NCBI GenBank assembly: GCA_014338405.1
Contig: JTDE01000262.1
Span: 62,001 to 126,000 of the forward strand
DNA length: 64,000 nt
Origin: Paragonimus skrjabini miyazakii
Lineage: Eukaryota > Platyhelminthes > Trematoda > Plagiorchiida > Troglotrematidae
Direction: 5' to 3'
Shown: one piece after another, positions 1 through 12,935 of the stretch
How the letters are laid out: every line of letters starts with the position of its first letter
Numbering within the stretch: the first letter of the stretch is position 1
Translations under genes and position numbers: made by a program
Notes under the pieces: model-generated
Databases searched by the model: none
Seen by the model: the letters and a program-made list of their open reading frames with translations, nothing else
What the model was told of the DNA's origin: nothing

Positions 1-3000
1 CTCTCTGAAGCCGTTTGTAGACTATACCCAGTCAGTTGGTCTGTCACATCATGTAACCTCAACACCTGACCACTAAACACGGGTCTTAGGGAGTCTACTA
101 GTATTTAACACTTTCGTTCACACTGAAGCTCACGAATTTTTTTGTTTAGTCACCTATAATATATGTTCACAGCATAATAGCAAAAGACCTAACGAAAACA
201 AAACCATAAACTGTAAATGGATTCCAGGTATCCGTGGCAATATTCACAACAACCAGGGCCTATGTATATATTAAAATGTTGAAAAACTGCTGATAATCGT
301 CTGATGTTCTGGATATCCTGGATACTGCTAACACATTCTGTCCGCGCTAGACGGTGAACGACACCAATAACCGGATTCCGGGTTCAGTTATACAACGACA
401 GGATATGTTCGTGTTTTTTAATTAGGAAAATGTTCAACGTTTGAATTATCGATGAATGTTCGGAGACTCAGCTACTTTCAAATTGAATATAACTCAGACT
501 CGACTACAGTCTTCCCGTTCAGCGAGATTTTCCAGCCAGCCACGTTCGATTAGGAGCACTACACTTCAGCTTCGGTCTTAAAACAGGAAGTAATGATCCC
601 GTCAGCTATTGAGTAAATGTCTGTTGATGAGAAATTCGGCTGTGTGCAACACAATTTTCGTCATTACTTAGCACGACATGATCACGTCGTAAAGGTTACC
701 GAAAGCTAATACCAGTAACATAATTGAACTTAGCCTTGGGTTCGACTGAATACTGAATTATATATGACGCCAGCCAATAGAACACTGGACTAAGCTTCAG
801 GTCGTGACATAAACTGACAGGAACTTGCTGCCGGACATATTTATACTACATCGCATCGAACAAGTAAACAAGTGACACGGACGCCGGTGGCTCAAACACT
901 TCACGACCGGTTTCATCGTTAATCGGATTAACTAAGTGAAGATAGTCTGTTAACAATCCAACTTTAACATAAGGCTAGCAGCCTGGAGAAACTCCGGGGG
1001 TTCTGATGCGGTTCAGTGACCCAGGTTTACGTTTAGCTGACTGACTGAGGGGCTCCCTTCTACACCTTTTACAACCTAATGTGATCGAATCTATCATCGG
1101 TTAGTGGCAGACTGATAGTAAACTTCAGTTTCATGAGACGGACCCGGCTACTGTTTGGGTTCATCACATCTAGGTATAGACTGCGTTCCTGTCAGAACCT
1201 TCGTGTTCAGAATTGATATTTCCATCTAACTGGTCAACGATCTTTATTCATAAGGGCGCAAAAAGGTGAGATTTATAGCATATCGACGAGAAAGTTTGCC
1301 ACGTTGCGTTTTATTTTATCAACCGTTACTTGATGAATCCGAAACTGGATGAAATCGATTTGACTGTTGAAGTATTGGCTAAAAGGCGTGTTGCCTAAAC
1401 CATGCCGTTGTAGTTTGTTAAGCGCTTGACCAGTAAGGTCTCACATTGTTCCGGGCACCGTCTTCAGCTGTCAGTAACGAACGATTATCGACATCTAACT
1501 CTATCATAAAAGTCTAACCTAAAAAGACAAGCTGTCATTGGTATATTACACGACCTGCATCTTATCCATTAGATACTGCAGAAATGACAATTACAAAATA
1601 TGCATAAAATTATCACTTACGATCAGTATCCTGTTAGACGAGTTTTTACACGGCTAAAGTAGTTTTTAGTTTTGACACCACTACGCCCGCCATCTAGGAC
1701 CCACAGCTCTCACCCTCACACCGCACTGTGTTCACCAATATTCGTGTGGGTACAGTTCCACCTACATAGGAGTGACGGATAGACAGCTACATGTCAGAAT
1801 GGCAAAACATTTGCCTAAGTGGGTATACAAATGCATCAACCAATCCGTTAGAACTTGTGCAGACCAAACCGAAGCTCAATCATGCAAGACACCGGCTTCA
1901 GCTAATGTGCTCATCCATTGTACTCGAGACAACTCACGACACTGACAACCCGTTGACATTCTCAATCATATTCACGTACTGGACTAAACGTTTACTCCAC
2001 TTTGCCTAGACAACTGCTACTAGGCGATTGAAGCGATTGAACTGTTTATTAAATTAGCACTATCTTTGTAGTGATATTGGATTTTTCCATAACTAGACAG
2101 GATATTCTTCATAAGTGACAATATTTTGTCATTTTGCTTTCCCTATTGTGTACTTGGGTGGATGGAGGAAAATCAATACGAAAAAGAATCATGCATATAC
2201 GACCACTACCTTGTCAATTCAAGCTCATTTTGGAAGAAGCTTGATTCAGTTGTTCAACAGTTTAAGTTGCAGAGCGTTCTGCCGGTAAATAGTCTACACA
2301 CCTACTCTGGTCAGTCCTACATGGACCACATGAATCTAACTCAAGCGCGGTCTTTATGATCCTTAGTACTCAATATATTGTGACATCTCCAACAATTGAC
2401 TTACCATTTTTTATGGGGTTAACTGATGTTAACCCGATTGATAATTCTTGATCACGGAAATGTCGAGTAATGCTATGAGACCTACCATTATCTTTTTGGA
2501 CGATTAGACACATTGACAATTATCTAAAATGTGGCTGATATATATATATATATACGCATATATATATTCGAACCTCTCAGCCGTAAATTGGTTCACAAGA
2601 TTATTTCGGGCGATTTCACTCAATTTCAATGTTCAAATTCTACTTTTCGGCCATCATGATATCTAAATAATATTGACCAGTGAACAAACACATATTTCAT
2701 TTACACAGTTGGACTATGTTGAATAGTAACGGGTCTTTCAGAATATGGAGTAAATGTAATGTCATTCCTTCTAAATGATTACATAAGCCTTCCGCACGTT
2801 TTTCATCTACTGACGTTTCGGTGGAGGTATGTTCAGAAGTCATTCGGAACAATTAACCAAAGCATCTTGCTATCGTTCTGTTAAGCGAACTGTTCAATGA
2901 ACTATAAATCCGCAACCGTACGTTTTACCACTATGTACGCATTCTGCCATCTGAAAACGTTTGCATACAATTCACACTCCACTTTAAGTACTTAGGGTGT

Positions 3001-4684
3001 AGTGAAGTCAAGTATAGCATAACTTTTTCCAGAAAGCCATATTGTCCTCATATCACAGGTTTTCCATTTTGCTTAAATATGTTAGTCAATCTCGCGATAT
3101 AACGCAACTAACTCAACCATGGTGTTTAATTGAAATTATATTCTTTTCTTCAAAATCTTTTTAACTCCTTGATAAACTAAATCAAATTTCTACATAGATG
3201 TTCGCATTTTACCTACCTGAAAATAAGCGCTACGGCTCAGTAGCATTAAATGTCTCTGTTCAGTCATGAATACAACCTCTAACTATGTGCTTATGATACG
3301 AGTGTAGTGTCTACTGTGTCAGTGACTTGCATCATATACGATCGACTGAACATGTTAAAAACCTGAACCACAAACACCTCCGGTTATCCACCGCGAGACT
3401 GGGGGACACAACGCTTGACTAACTATAAGAATATAGACTACCGGATGTTAAGCCCTACTCAGATGTTTAATCTTAATGCTGCAGTTGTGTTACGATGACA
3501 TGAAGCTTATATTAAAAATGCTATAGTGCACTAAATCACGGTAGTTAGTTGCATGAGAAGCTACGCGAACGATGTTAGAATTTTGCCTTCCGTCATCTGA
3601 TTTCTTGTTTTGTAATACGCACTTAATAGTGTGCAAAGAAATCTGCCAAGCAATTCCCTTTTTCAATTACTCTACCAAATTTGTTTATAGGAAGTGCCGC
3701 TTTACATCAACTGTCTCGTTTAGTTTAGCCCTATTTAGGTAACTGTTTCTGATAGTAACTAAATAAGTAATTTGGATGAAGAACATGACCTCCGTGAACA
3801 TAGTACAGGCTCCTCAAGGCCATTTTTAGTCAATTAAACCTACCTCTCTCAGATGCTTACTGTCATCATATATTACATAAGGTTCCCAATTCTAATTTGC
3901 CTCTGAGATGATCGTTTTCTAACGTTTCTGGGCTTTTTAAACCAACACCATCCTTCAGATAAAATAATGCGGGACGATGATAAACACAAATACTGCATCC
4001 TCTATGCATCTTGGACTATATTTAGCTCTATTGTATACTTATGGAATGTAATCGTGTAAGTTTCAAGGTGCTCTCATAATCCATGAACTAGGTTTGGTCA
4101 CGTGAAGTGACAGCAACTGGTTGATGGATTTTGTAATTACTCCAGCTAGTTTTAATTGCAATGGCAAAAACTGTCTTTCACATTGTCGCAAGGTAAGGGT
4201 GGTGGTAGTTAGCTAAACTTGGTGAGAGTAAGCTTCTCAGTTAACGGAAAGTGCTGACCTGTAAGGGCTTAAGTAGTAGACTGTTTTCTCCAAATCCATC
4301 GGAAGGCGACCTAGGTCCTACAGACATTCTCTGCTGCTCCCTTCCGCTTCGATTTTCGGAAGAGGCCTATCTCATCATTGCGTTGAATAATTAAATTTGG
4401 GGTTGGTCACAGTAATGTTACATCAGTGTTTGGTCCGAAAGTACGATTCATTTAAAGCGTATCAATAAAAAATGAACGTGACTTAGAGAATAAACTAGAC
4501 ATCACCACTCTCTTGAGTTGTGATTTGGCAGGCGAATCTTGCCCGGAAAATAAACCGTTGCTCGTGAACAACCTTTACAACTATTTTCTGTTAAATAACA
4601 ATAATATCCAGCTTAAGATTTTTAACATGTTATTTGTAAATAAAAAATTCGTAACATGACTGATTTCAGTGAGTAGTTACTTAC
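1..4684 (-). other. Intron of the protocadherin gene (partial), no supported exon
   Basis: The protocadherin exon to the right ends at a canonical GTAAGT donor on the minus strand (4684-4679), so this stretch should be the 5' part of its first coding intron, continuing out of the window on the left. It is AT-rich, with many stops in all frames. The short ORFs at 1791-2009 and 2126-2359 show no domain, composition bias or splice context that would support them. The next cadherin exon is not present here. Confidence 0.6.
2538..2567. repeat. (TA)n microsatellite
   Basis: Imperfect run of alternating TA over about 30 bp, interrupted once by ACGC. Ordinary simple repeat within the presumed protocadherin intron. 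Confidence 0.9.
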
Positions 4685-5884
4685 TTTCTGAGTCCATGGG
4701 TGTACTCGTCTGCTGAAACTGTAAGTGATATTTCCATTAACTCCGGCATCTGCATCCGTAGCCTTGACAGTGAGAAATATAGAATCCTGTGGAATATCTT
4801 CGGAAAGACTTACCAATCTTGTTTGGAGAGCTGGATCACGAGTTACTCCAGGTGGCACACAAGCAGGTTTGCTGGCTGAAGCGGAATGTTCTAGCAAAAA
4901 TGTGGGATAACAATCATTGGCATCCTCCACCTCGACAGTTATCGTCAAGGTTGTTGTGTGTTTAACGCCTATGATTGGGGTATCGTAAGCCAAAACATAA
5001 AGCCGATAGTGATCAGTTTGTTCTCTGTCCAACGGACCATTTAAAATCAATTCCAACATGGACGGATCAGCCAATCGTAACTCAAACAGTTCCTGTAATG
5101 AAGTTTGTTGTTCAGCAATAGACAACCGCTGAAGATCATAATGAACCTGTCCGTTGAAGCACATGTCCACATCTGTTGCAATTGGTAATCGTTGAAATGC
5201 ACCTGGATGGTCTGTTTCTTTGAAAACTAGTTTGTACTCTTTAGAATAGGTTTGAAAAACTGGCGAATTGTCATTAACATCCTGTAACATAATCCGGACG
5301 AGAAACAAATCCATTCCCATTTGCATGGGATACAAGGCGATAGTGAGAATAAATTCACAGTAAGGTGCATGTTGATTTCCGGTGCACTGTCCTGTCAAAC
5401 AAATACAGCCGCCACTGGATACATTGCTGGCATCTTGTGGCAAACAAACCGTGTCTCTATCGATTCTTTTGTACATAATCAATTGTTGGACGCTCAAAGA
5501 ACTGTGCCGGATGGCAAAATACTGGTTGCCCCATTGATTGGATGGAAACAGCCGTAATCCTATATTTTCTGGACTGAGAAGGTCGTTCGCTGCAGTGTGT
5601 TTTCCAGCATTCGCAATCCGATCGATACTCAGTTGCGTTGTGGTAGTCGTTGTACCAGACTGATTATGTTTTCGAGATTGGAGATTGGAATCCTGTTTGA
5701 GCATCCAGTCGGTCAGGTTCAGATCCATAACTAAGTTACCCAGTATAGTTGGTGTGGGACTGTCCTCTGAGATGGTGTAGTTTAGTAGTCTGGTAATTTT
5801 TTCACTCTCAACGAAAAGTGTGGTGCACAACATTAATAGTTCCGGAAAAACGAGTAGCGAATAACGATATACACATAATGCCAT
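4685..5884 (-). CDS. Protocadherin-like cadherin, first coding exon (partial gene)
   Basis: Cell-surface calcium-dependent adhesion protein; this exon encodes residues 1-400 and is exactly 1200 nt, so the intron is phase 0. Residues about 8-24 form a hydrophobic signal peptide. The first cadherin domain starts at about 33 with the protocadherin-type N-terminus LNYTISEDSPTPTILGNLVMDL and ends at the calcium linker DVNDNSPVF (202-210). The second runs to DANDCYPTF (321-329) and holds DRE (286-288) and the A-x-D-x-D-type segment near 236-250. The third begins at SEDIP (361-365) with ATDADAGVNGNITYSF (375-390). The start ATG is supported by an in-frame TAA just upstream. The exon ends CAGAAA before GTAAGT at 4684-4679. 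Oddities: domain 1 is about 175 residues, longer than the usual 110, with a Thr-rich insert (78-83) and Cys-rich segment (147-176), and the second linker has Cys where Asn is usual. The transmembrane and cytoplasmic parts lie outside the window. Confidence 0.93.
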
Positions 5885-7984
5885 TGAGTTTTGTTTTTAA
5901 ACATTCCTCGGATCGTTAGTCCATCTTTTGATCTAGTCAAGTAGACCAGAACGGTACGTTTTACATGAAACCGTATTTATCACCTGAAAGAAGACAGTGA
6001 AATGTGTTGACAGACTCAAAACTTGTCTCCTCATTTAGTGAGGTAGAACTTGTTCAACTGGTAAAAATACTTCAAATTCCTGGCATTGTATGAACAGATC
6101 GTTCAAGCATGTGCCAGTGGACGCGAGAGACAAATAATTTGCCGTAATCACCAATGTCCATTGCGGTCAGCATTTTACCTTTTCTAAAGTGTTTATTCAT
6201 CGCATGCTCGTTTTGGTGATCACACATTTCAGCAATGATTCATGACGAAAATAGAATGGTCCTATTCAGCCTTTCTGTTACGTCAAACTGAGTATGCAGT
6301 GAAGAAGTGAAGTGTGGGAAGAGACTAACAGTGTAAAACAGAGACGAATTTGCACAGGCCAAACATTTTACTTCGAAGTGCCATACCTTGAAATGCCATA
6401 CCTTGATGCATAGACCTACGGGTACAAATGAGGATAGGTGACGTTTCTCCATCGCTGGTACCTCCGTAATATAAGACTGTTGCTGGTGGTTTTCAACACA
6501 ATATGTGCAAAACATTTTGTGTGACTTGATCTAGGAATGACTGAAATTCTGAGCATTTAACAGAGCTAGCTACTTGTGACCTACCGTTGATGGTTTCAGA
6601 ATCGACAACATGACACTATTGCGTTCAAGTCTTGGTTAAGCCAAGTAGAATGTTTATCTGAACTAAGATGGCCGTACACTTACGTATGAGCTAATAAATT
6701 GTACGTGATTTGGTTGATAAACAAGTGAAGGAGAAGAATTGGTTCAGCGCGACCAAATTTAACCCCTGCAGGGCATAGAATAAAAAATAATTCTGTGACA
6801 ATAAGCATTTTGTGATATATGCTGTTTTCTTCATATTCGCGGTGACAATCTGTACAATTTCGTCATAAAATGGTTTTGGTGTACGCAAGGTTGTCGGGGA
6901 GTTTTACAGGATCTCTTAGCCCCGTTGTTTAAATGTACATAGCCAGATAAACTGTTTCAATTAGTGGACTGTGTTGTACTGTCTCTGTTTCTTATTTTTT
7001 CCAAAGATTACTGCAAGCAAATCCTTTTTTAGTAATCTGTGCATCTGAATCCAACTGTCCTATCAGATTTTGGTTCTGAACTGCTTTAGTCTCTCGTATG
7101 CCATAAGAGTTTTATTGTCATGCAAATTTATTTAGTCGCACGTATAAGTTGCATACTGCCAGGCAACCCAAACTTAGATAGTTGGACATTCGGAAGTGAT
7201 CAAGGTTTAAATATGCAACAATATTGCATGTACCCAGTTGGTGTCAGTGTTATCGTGTACGCGGTTACCGTTTCAAGAAAATCGGAACGGTGATAGTCCC
7301 AGCGAGACTGGAGTTATAATGCCCCTTTTGCAGAAAACCAACAATGTTTATCTTAACAATTGCAACTGGATAGTGAGCGTGTTACGTTTTGATTGGCTCG
7401 TTCGTTATTACGTTTCACAATCCTGACTTGAGCAATTCGGTTGTTTAAATCCAGCAAACAAAGTGTTATAATCACCGCTTCCTAAAACACCAAATTTGAT
7501 ATTGTAGCTGGTCGCCGTTTCCGATTGACTGGCGCCAACTGACACGGTTGCGGTTGCAGCAGCCTATCACTGAGCTCTGATTGGCTGAACACCCTACAAA
7601 CAAGATACCGATCCAACCCGACATCCGTACAAAATGCATTTAAATTATCCAGTCGTTCTACTTAGATACCTTAAAATGAGTGGCCTAATGAAGAGAATGC
7701 ACTGAATACATTTTATAGAAATGCTTATCTTAAAATCAGGTTTATAGAAACTTAAACAGATTGGACCAACAACCGAAATGGTATACTGTAAGTTCCAGAA
7801 ACATTATAACTGTGACCTTAAATATAATGAGGCTGTCTCATTCAGACCCAAGCCTAACGGTGCTATTCGCCAAGCAACCGGTGGAATAAACTACAGAGGC
7901 TGAAGAGAGGAGCCAAGGGAGTATCATGTAAAGCACGTGCGCAATAGACAGTGATTGATTCCATTCGCTAGGAATGAAGCAAAA
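5885..7984. other. Upstream flank of the protocadherin exon, no supported gene
   Basis: Holds the presumed 5' UTR and promoter side of the protocadherin, but I see no convincing core promoter element, and a further 5' non-coding exon cannot be excluded. Small ORFs at 6240-6515 (-), 6691-6888 (-) and 7238-7426 (+) resemble chance frames. Confidence 0.5.
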
Positions 7985-8285
7985 TTTAGTCACCAGCACA
8001 GTGGTTGAGCGTCTACCAATGAGGATTCATTCGTGCCCTCTGTGAAGTCATTGACACAGTGGTCAGCACAGTTGCTTCATTATAACATGGCCGGGGTTCT
8101 GATGCTGGTTGTGACAATGATATGCACTACTGACGAGCTCTAATGAGAGCGAAACCCGAGTCTAGTGTTTCTTTTCGAAAGGGGCCGATTGGAAAGTCTA
8201 TGGGGATGTTACAGCTGCGATCAATTGTAGGTGATGTTCAATCTATATGAAAAACCAAAATCCCCGACTACTCACCAGTAATTTA
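7985..8285 (+). mobile_element. Hammerhead-ribozyme SINE, plus copy
   Basis: Copy of the tRNA-derived SINE family, identified by alignment to the copy at 16951-17337. Order in the sense direction: tRNA-like head with an A-box-like TGACACAGTGG and a decayed B box, the spacer ending ATGATATGCACTA, the ribozyme at 8124-8168, then the tail containing TTTCGAAAGGGGCCGA and CCCCGACTACTCACCAGT, followed by a TTATTATTATTA run that could be its 3' tail. The head is diverged and no target duplication is evident. SINEs of this type are transcribed by pol III and mobilised by a partner LINE; the partner here is unknown. Confidence 0.8.
8124..8168 (+). ncRNA. Hammerhead ribozyme, type I, slightly decayed
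   Basis: Stem I strands GCACTA and TAGTGT flank the core. CTGACGA, a stem II hairpin GCTCT-AATG-AGAGC and GAAA are all intact. The helix III segment reads ACCCGAGT instead of ACTCGAGT, which breaks its palindrome, and the cleavage triplet GTC is kept. The core could still fold but helix III is weakened. Confidence 0.8.
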
Positions 8286-8289
8286 TTAT

Positions 8290-10826
8290 TATTACTGTAG
8301 TGGTGTGATTCGTACTGACTGACTCACTTGTTCCGTAAAGATGTGCATTTGAAAACGTCGTGACAATACGCAATTTGATTTGATTGTGTTCCATACTGAT
8401 TTAAGCCCTATCAGACTGATTCAGTGTGCAGCTCAGCCGTACTTTGTCAATGCAATTCAGTGACCATCACAAGGGAGTGTGGTGAAAAGTAACTAACTAG
8501 GTAGGCCGCCAGCTATGGAGATTGTTTGTGGGTACAAATTTTGTAAACTGAAGTACCAAAGATGTTTGGTATCACTGCGTTTCGCGTTCAACAGTTAGGA
8601 TATTGTATTGACGGTTAGGTGAAACTTTTACGTCCCAGTTAGGAACTGCCACCCCTCTGGTGAGGTATGCATCTGAAGTCAATGTACCGTAGGGTAAGCG
8701 CATCCTTTAGATCACTGGAATATATCTGCACGTATTTTACATACCGGAATCTCCTGCGAACTGGTGAATTGTGTCAACAGTCTGAAAGTTCCGCTTAGTT
8801 GGAAGTTTTGTCTCCCGGGTCACGGGCGAAAACTTCAGAAACGTATTATTGGTTCGAACTCAAAACAATAGTCTATAAGTCCAAAAGTATTTCTGATTGA
8901 GAGCATGTTGCTAGAATTTGTCGAGATAATGTCATTGAAGAATTACTGATGAGTAGTTTGGCAAATTATATATGTTAGAGCAAATCCAATCGTGAAAAAT
9001 CTGGATATCAGTCAAAGTTCGGTTTCTCGCACTCGGGATTTTTTCCAAATCACCAACAGAAATTTGATAAACACATTATGATATTTGTAGTCAGCACTCT
9101 ACCTAGCCATCTGAGGAAGTCTGATATTGCGTTCGACTCCTGACTGTACTGCAAGCAAGTCAACGACGGCGGAAATACAGTCACCTTACGCCATAATGAT
9201 AAAGTCTGAGTTATACTTCTCCCTGGAAATAACACTTTCATCTGGCTTCTTTTGTTTTTTTCTAATTTACGGCTTTTTCACCCATTTGGCAGAAACGGAA
9301 AAGTTTCATTAGAGAGATGTTGTTGGATAACGATAAGATTTAGTCTAACATGCTGGTTTTCATCAACAGCTCAAAAGAAACATAATGAGAAGCGACGAAG
9401 AATTCGCCTATCGTATTGGGTCCAAATAAATACACCATATAATTTACTGTCAGATAGACTTGAATTGCTGTGTGCCATTCAGTACTCAATAGACAATAAT
9501 AAATTTAGATTAAAAACCATTTCGCAGTCAGTTATGAATCCACAGAAAGTCGTCTTTTGAGTACAGAAGGACTCCTGATATAGCACACTGGCATATATGT
9601 TTTACTTTAATGAACATTGCTTCACCGTAGGAAGACTACTTGCGTTTCGTTGTTTCAATGAGAACGTTTCGTCATACGGCTTGCTGCGCAAAATTTTTAT
9701 CCAGCGTTTATCGCCAAACCCATCAGAATATCACTGCAGTTTGATGAAATCCCTCAGCTAGTACAAGATTAACTCAAAGCGCTCATGGGATTCATATAAT
9801 TGAACACGGTTCGATTTTCAACCGTCTGCAATAAGTGGCAAACAGGTATCATGTCTGTTAGCAACTATTACAGTTTGCATACCTTTTTTCCTAGACAGTC
9901 CATGAAATTCTTCCAACAATCATATGTTTGATAAACCAGAATCTAACTATCTCCCAATGGATTCTTTTGTCACAACCTTCCAGCCTGATGTCATTTTACA
10001 GTGTTACTAGCTTGGTTTCTCAGCTCCTTTCGTTTACCATGCAGTGGCATGTTTGGTTCCGACTGCAAAGAGTTAACCTTTCGTAGGACTTGGTTATCGA
10101 CAATTATTGATCAGTGCACTTGTACTGGTACAGAACTTGTTCTACTAGGTCACAGGAGTGGACGGACTGACCTTCAACTGGAATTATTGACCTGGTTGCC
10201 CTGCTAGAAGTTTATCCATTAACAGGCTCCAGAGCAATGAAGTCTATAATGGAGTTAGACTGAAAATGCACCTGGTCAAAATGTTCAGTGTGACCGTTGA
10301 CAATGACCTAGTTTCCAAAAGTAGCGATTAGCATAATGTATTGCGTAAACGTGTGAAATTTGCAAGCTGTTTAGAGGACTTTATGAACTGTAAAGTCATT
10401 GAAAATGAAGTCAACTCAAGAATTCCGCCCTCAGTGGAAATTGAGTTCCAAAAAGTAGTCTGATTGACTACCTGACTCACCTTGTGTTAACAGTCATGGA
10501 CCAGATGTTTCAAGCGAATATCCGTTGTAATGGACAGAGTGCATCGAATTGGTGGGACCTGCCAACTATCTACGTCAATATTGACACGATCACTTTATAT
10601 GTTTGACTGCCTGGCTGCGGCGGATTCTGACTACGCTCAACCTCCCGTGGAGCAAGCCGATTCTCACTCACGCAAGTGTTCCTACATATAAACGGTCAAG
10701 ACAAGGAGGATTGGCTGGCGGGCTCAGACGTGTCAAGTAAAATAACCGAATTCGAAACTCATTGAGCTTTCACCTATATATGGACCTGAGGGATGTTCTC
10801 CGTGTGTGTACTAGTCGTTAACACGG
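8290..10826. other. Intergenic, nothing supported
   Basis: AT-rich DNA with scattered short frames. The longest is 9252-9560 (+, 102 residues), which has no recognisable motif, low complexity in its Lys/Arg-rich middle and no splice context. I see no RNA gene or transposon signature here. Confidence 0.5.
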
Positions 10827-11551
10827 TCATCATCATCGTCATAACAGCCCTCAGCCTGACCAGAAGGTATTGTAGCTCGGGCCGCCGCTCACTTCAACAG
10901 TAACGTGGAATATCTTAAAAGAAAACGTTACTAAGTAGATTAAAAATTAATAGGACTAGGCGGAATAACTGGAAATAGGATGGATACAGGTACGCCATTT
11001 ACTAGGTTACACCGCCAGCGATTTGAGTGGTCGCTAGGACTCCATCCATGTTAGTGACACCTACCTACTTTACTCAGTGGAGCAGTCAGGCTCTTCATAT
11101 TTCGTGATCACGTTGTTGTTTGACCACCATGTGATTTTGCCCAACTGTTGGTGGTCTCTGTATAATGCCCGGTACAGGAAATGATCAAATTACATTCGGA
11201 GTACGTGACCCAATCATCACAGGCAGTGGAACGTGAGTAGTTGACCAACTGATCGCGCATCCTGAACGTTCCGGAATACGCGCCAGCGAATGACCGTGTT
11301 GCTCATGCGATCAGTCTATTTAATGTGGACTAATTGGCAGAGACAACGATGGCCAAATACAGCAAGTCTGTTGGCATCTTCCTTGCGAACTGATCACGTT
11401 TCCGAATCATAAGACAAGACGGAAAGTGCACCCATTATATCTAATCCATTCAGTGAAAACCGGACATCACTTTGAAGCCACAGATGACGCAGTTTGGCAA
11501 AGGCAACTCGTCCAAAACGACCACGATCGTCGGCTGTTTGTAACAGTGTCA

Positions 11552-11773
11552 CTACTTCAAGACCCGTTGCAAAGTAAAAATATTGTCAACACACCCTCTA
11601 TCGGACAGGAATCCCACCTGTTCTTCATATATCTGACCTAATCTGGATCTAGTGAGCCGAAGTAAAATGAGGTCAGTGAGTAATTTGGACACGAGACTGA
11701 TACCTCTGTGGTTGTCACATTGACTCTGGACCCCCCCTTTTTGGAAACGGGAATTAATGTTGATAGGCACCAA
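11552..11773 (-). pseudogene. RTE-type reverse transcriptase fragment (fingers region)
   Basis: Reads FQKGG, then the N-H-R-G-I-S-L block, S-K-L-L followed by L-L-R-L, then EEQVGF and GCVDNIFTLQRVLK. These are the conserved blocks of RTE-clade RT upstream of the first catalytic Asp. The frame ends before the FLDxxxAFD motif. The preceding domain lies in a different frame (11806-12333), so at least one frameshift separates them. Confidence 0.8.
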
Positions 11774-11805
11774 TCACAGAGTATTTCTCCAGATTTCCAA
11801 ATTAT

Positions 11806-12333
11806 CTAGAGAAGTATCGTCAGTTCTGGTATCAACCACTCCTCACCATCCTCAAGAAGAGAAAGAGAGGAGGTCAGGTCCAGGAATCTTGCTACAATTC
11901 TACAACTCAAACTTTGGGCCACTTCTGCTTCCGAGGAAGGGTCGTCTAGAGCGCAATAACTGATCATTCGGGTCCCACCGTCTATAGGGCATGGTTGAGG
12001 CCAATTGATATGTTCTTTTAAAATGTTCAGCCCACTTGTCAAGTTAGCGAGATTAACTGGTGATAAGTGAGTCAGCTTTTTTATATATGGTCTCACACTC
12101 ACTCGACGGCCAGTACAACCAGGAATCAGAGATAAAAGTGTTCTACTATTTTCAAGTATAAATCGCTCCATCTCTCTTGAATGTTCGACCAAGTATTTTT
12201 CACAATCTTTGCGCAAGACTCTAGTCAGCTTGTGTTTAATTTCTCGACGGTCGTCATCACATTCAAAACTAGGTAGAATCGAGCGATCCTTTTTATGAGG
12301 TTCTTCCACTTGATAGAAATTCACTTCTGCCAC
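11806..12333 (-). pseudogene. RTE LINE linker between endonuclease and RT
   Basis: A 175-residue frame joining the endonuclease and RT pieces of the same element. Near its end it has EHINWPQP and DDPSSEAEV, matching the usual NWP and PSEAEV landmarks just before RT in RTE elements. The N-terminal half is charged and helical with no catalytic motif. It overlaps the next upstream frame (12321-12557, another frame) by a few bases, marking a frameshift. Confidence 0.65.
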
Positions 12334-12557
12334 AAATGAACAGCTACCTCAAACCACACCTCTTCACGGCATGTTTTCATAGCTGCTGCGATTTGTTCCC
12401 GATGTTCGGTCATTCCTCTCACCCGACTCGAACTGGGCAACTTGTTCACCACTGCTTCCTGATAAGCCTTCTTTGTACTCCCCTTAGCTGAATGCCAGCC
12501 AAATATCCTGCACTTACGAGCATGTGTCCTCTGGGCACACTCAGGTGTTTGGGCCAA
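12321..12557 (-). pseudogene. RTE LINE linker, upstream piece
   Basis: A 78-residue frame between the endonuclease remnant and the 11806-12333 piece. Carries basic stretches and the helical segment EHREQIAAAMKTCREEVWFE. No catalytic motif. Assigned to the LINE only by position and orientation. Confidence 0.5.
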
Positions 12558-12603
12558 AAAGCACGACAGTCCTTAACAGAGTGGTGGCATGTGTAACTAA
12601 CTG

Positions 12604-12933
12604 TTACATGATCCGGCTGCGCTCACAAGTGAGAAGCACGTGGCGATTTCTGTATAACACAGTGTCTCTTCCTGTGCCGAATGAAGTGCTCGAAATATAG
12701 AGGTCGCGAGATGTACACAGCCGCAACAGTCTTCTATCACTATTAGTGCACTGTGTGCGGAAACCAAACACTTCTCCCAGCCGCTTCTCGTCTGTAGAAA
12801 GACGATCAAACTGAACATTCAAATCAACTGTTAGTACGATGATGTCTGAATGTTTAGTTTGCCCCATAGAACGCCTCCTTGGTAACATTCGATCAGCTAT
12901 CCGCTGGAGCATTTGTCGATATAATGAAAACAC
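12604..12933 (-). pseudogene. RTE LINE APE-type endonuclease, C-terminal fragment
   Basis: Reads FSLYRQMLQ, then SDIIVLTVDLNVQ, RLSTDEKRLGEVFGF, then RRLLRLC and LYISSTSF. This is the C-terminal half of the exonuclease-endonuclease-phosphatase fold of RTE LINEs, which nicks target DNA. The family GDxN motif is VDLN here, a substitution at a conserved Gly, and the N-terminal catalytic half is not found. The terminal SDH motif is not seen. Non-functional. Confidence 0.75.
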
Positions 12934-12935
12934 AG

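Larger units (their letters stand above)
10827..12935 (-). mobile_element. RTE-like LINE, degenerate, with (GAT)n 3' tail
   Basis: Non-LTR retrotransposon read on the minus strand: endonuclease remnant (12933-12604), linker (12557-11806), RT fragment (11773-11552), C-terminal remnant near 11240-11040 and a 3' end of GATGATGATGA (10827-10838 on the plus strand reads TCATCATCATCG). The C-terminal remnant translates to LGHVLRM, then SHGGQTTT and RNMKSL, a typical RTE-clade tail. Three frames and several stops are used, and the RT palm with the catalytic F/Y-x-D-D box is missing between about 11550 and 11250, so the copy is dead. Its 3' 400 bp match the copies at 31431 and 62726. The 5' end is placed where recognisable coding stops and may lie further right. 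Confidence 0.85.

Noticed and set aside
5321..5557. 78-residue plus-strand ORF opposite the protocadherin
   Set aside because: Lies wholly antisense to a well-supported cadherin exon with no features of its own.
8940..8970. ACTGATGAGTAG as another SINE tail or hammerhead
   Set aside because: The match to the SINE 3' end is only about 15 bp and no other SINE sequence adjoins it.
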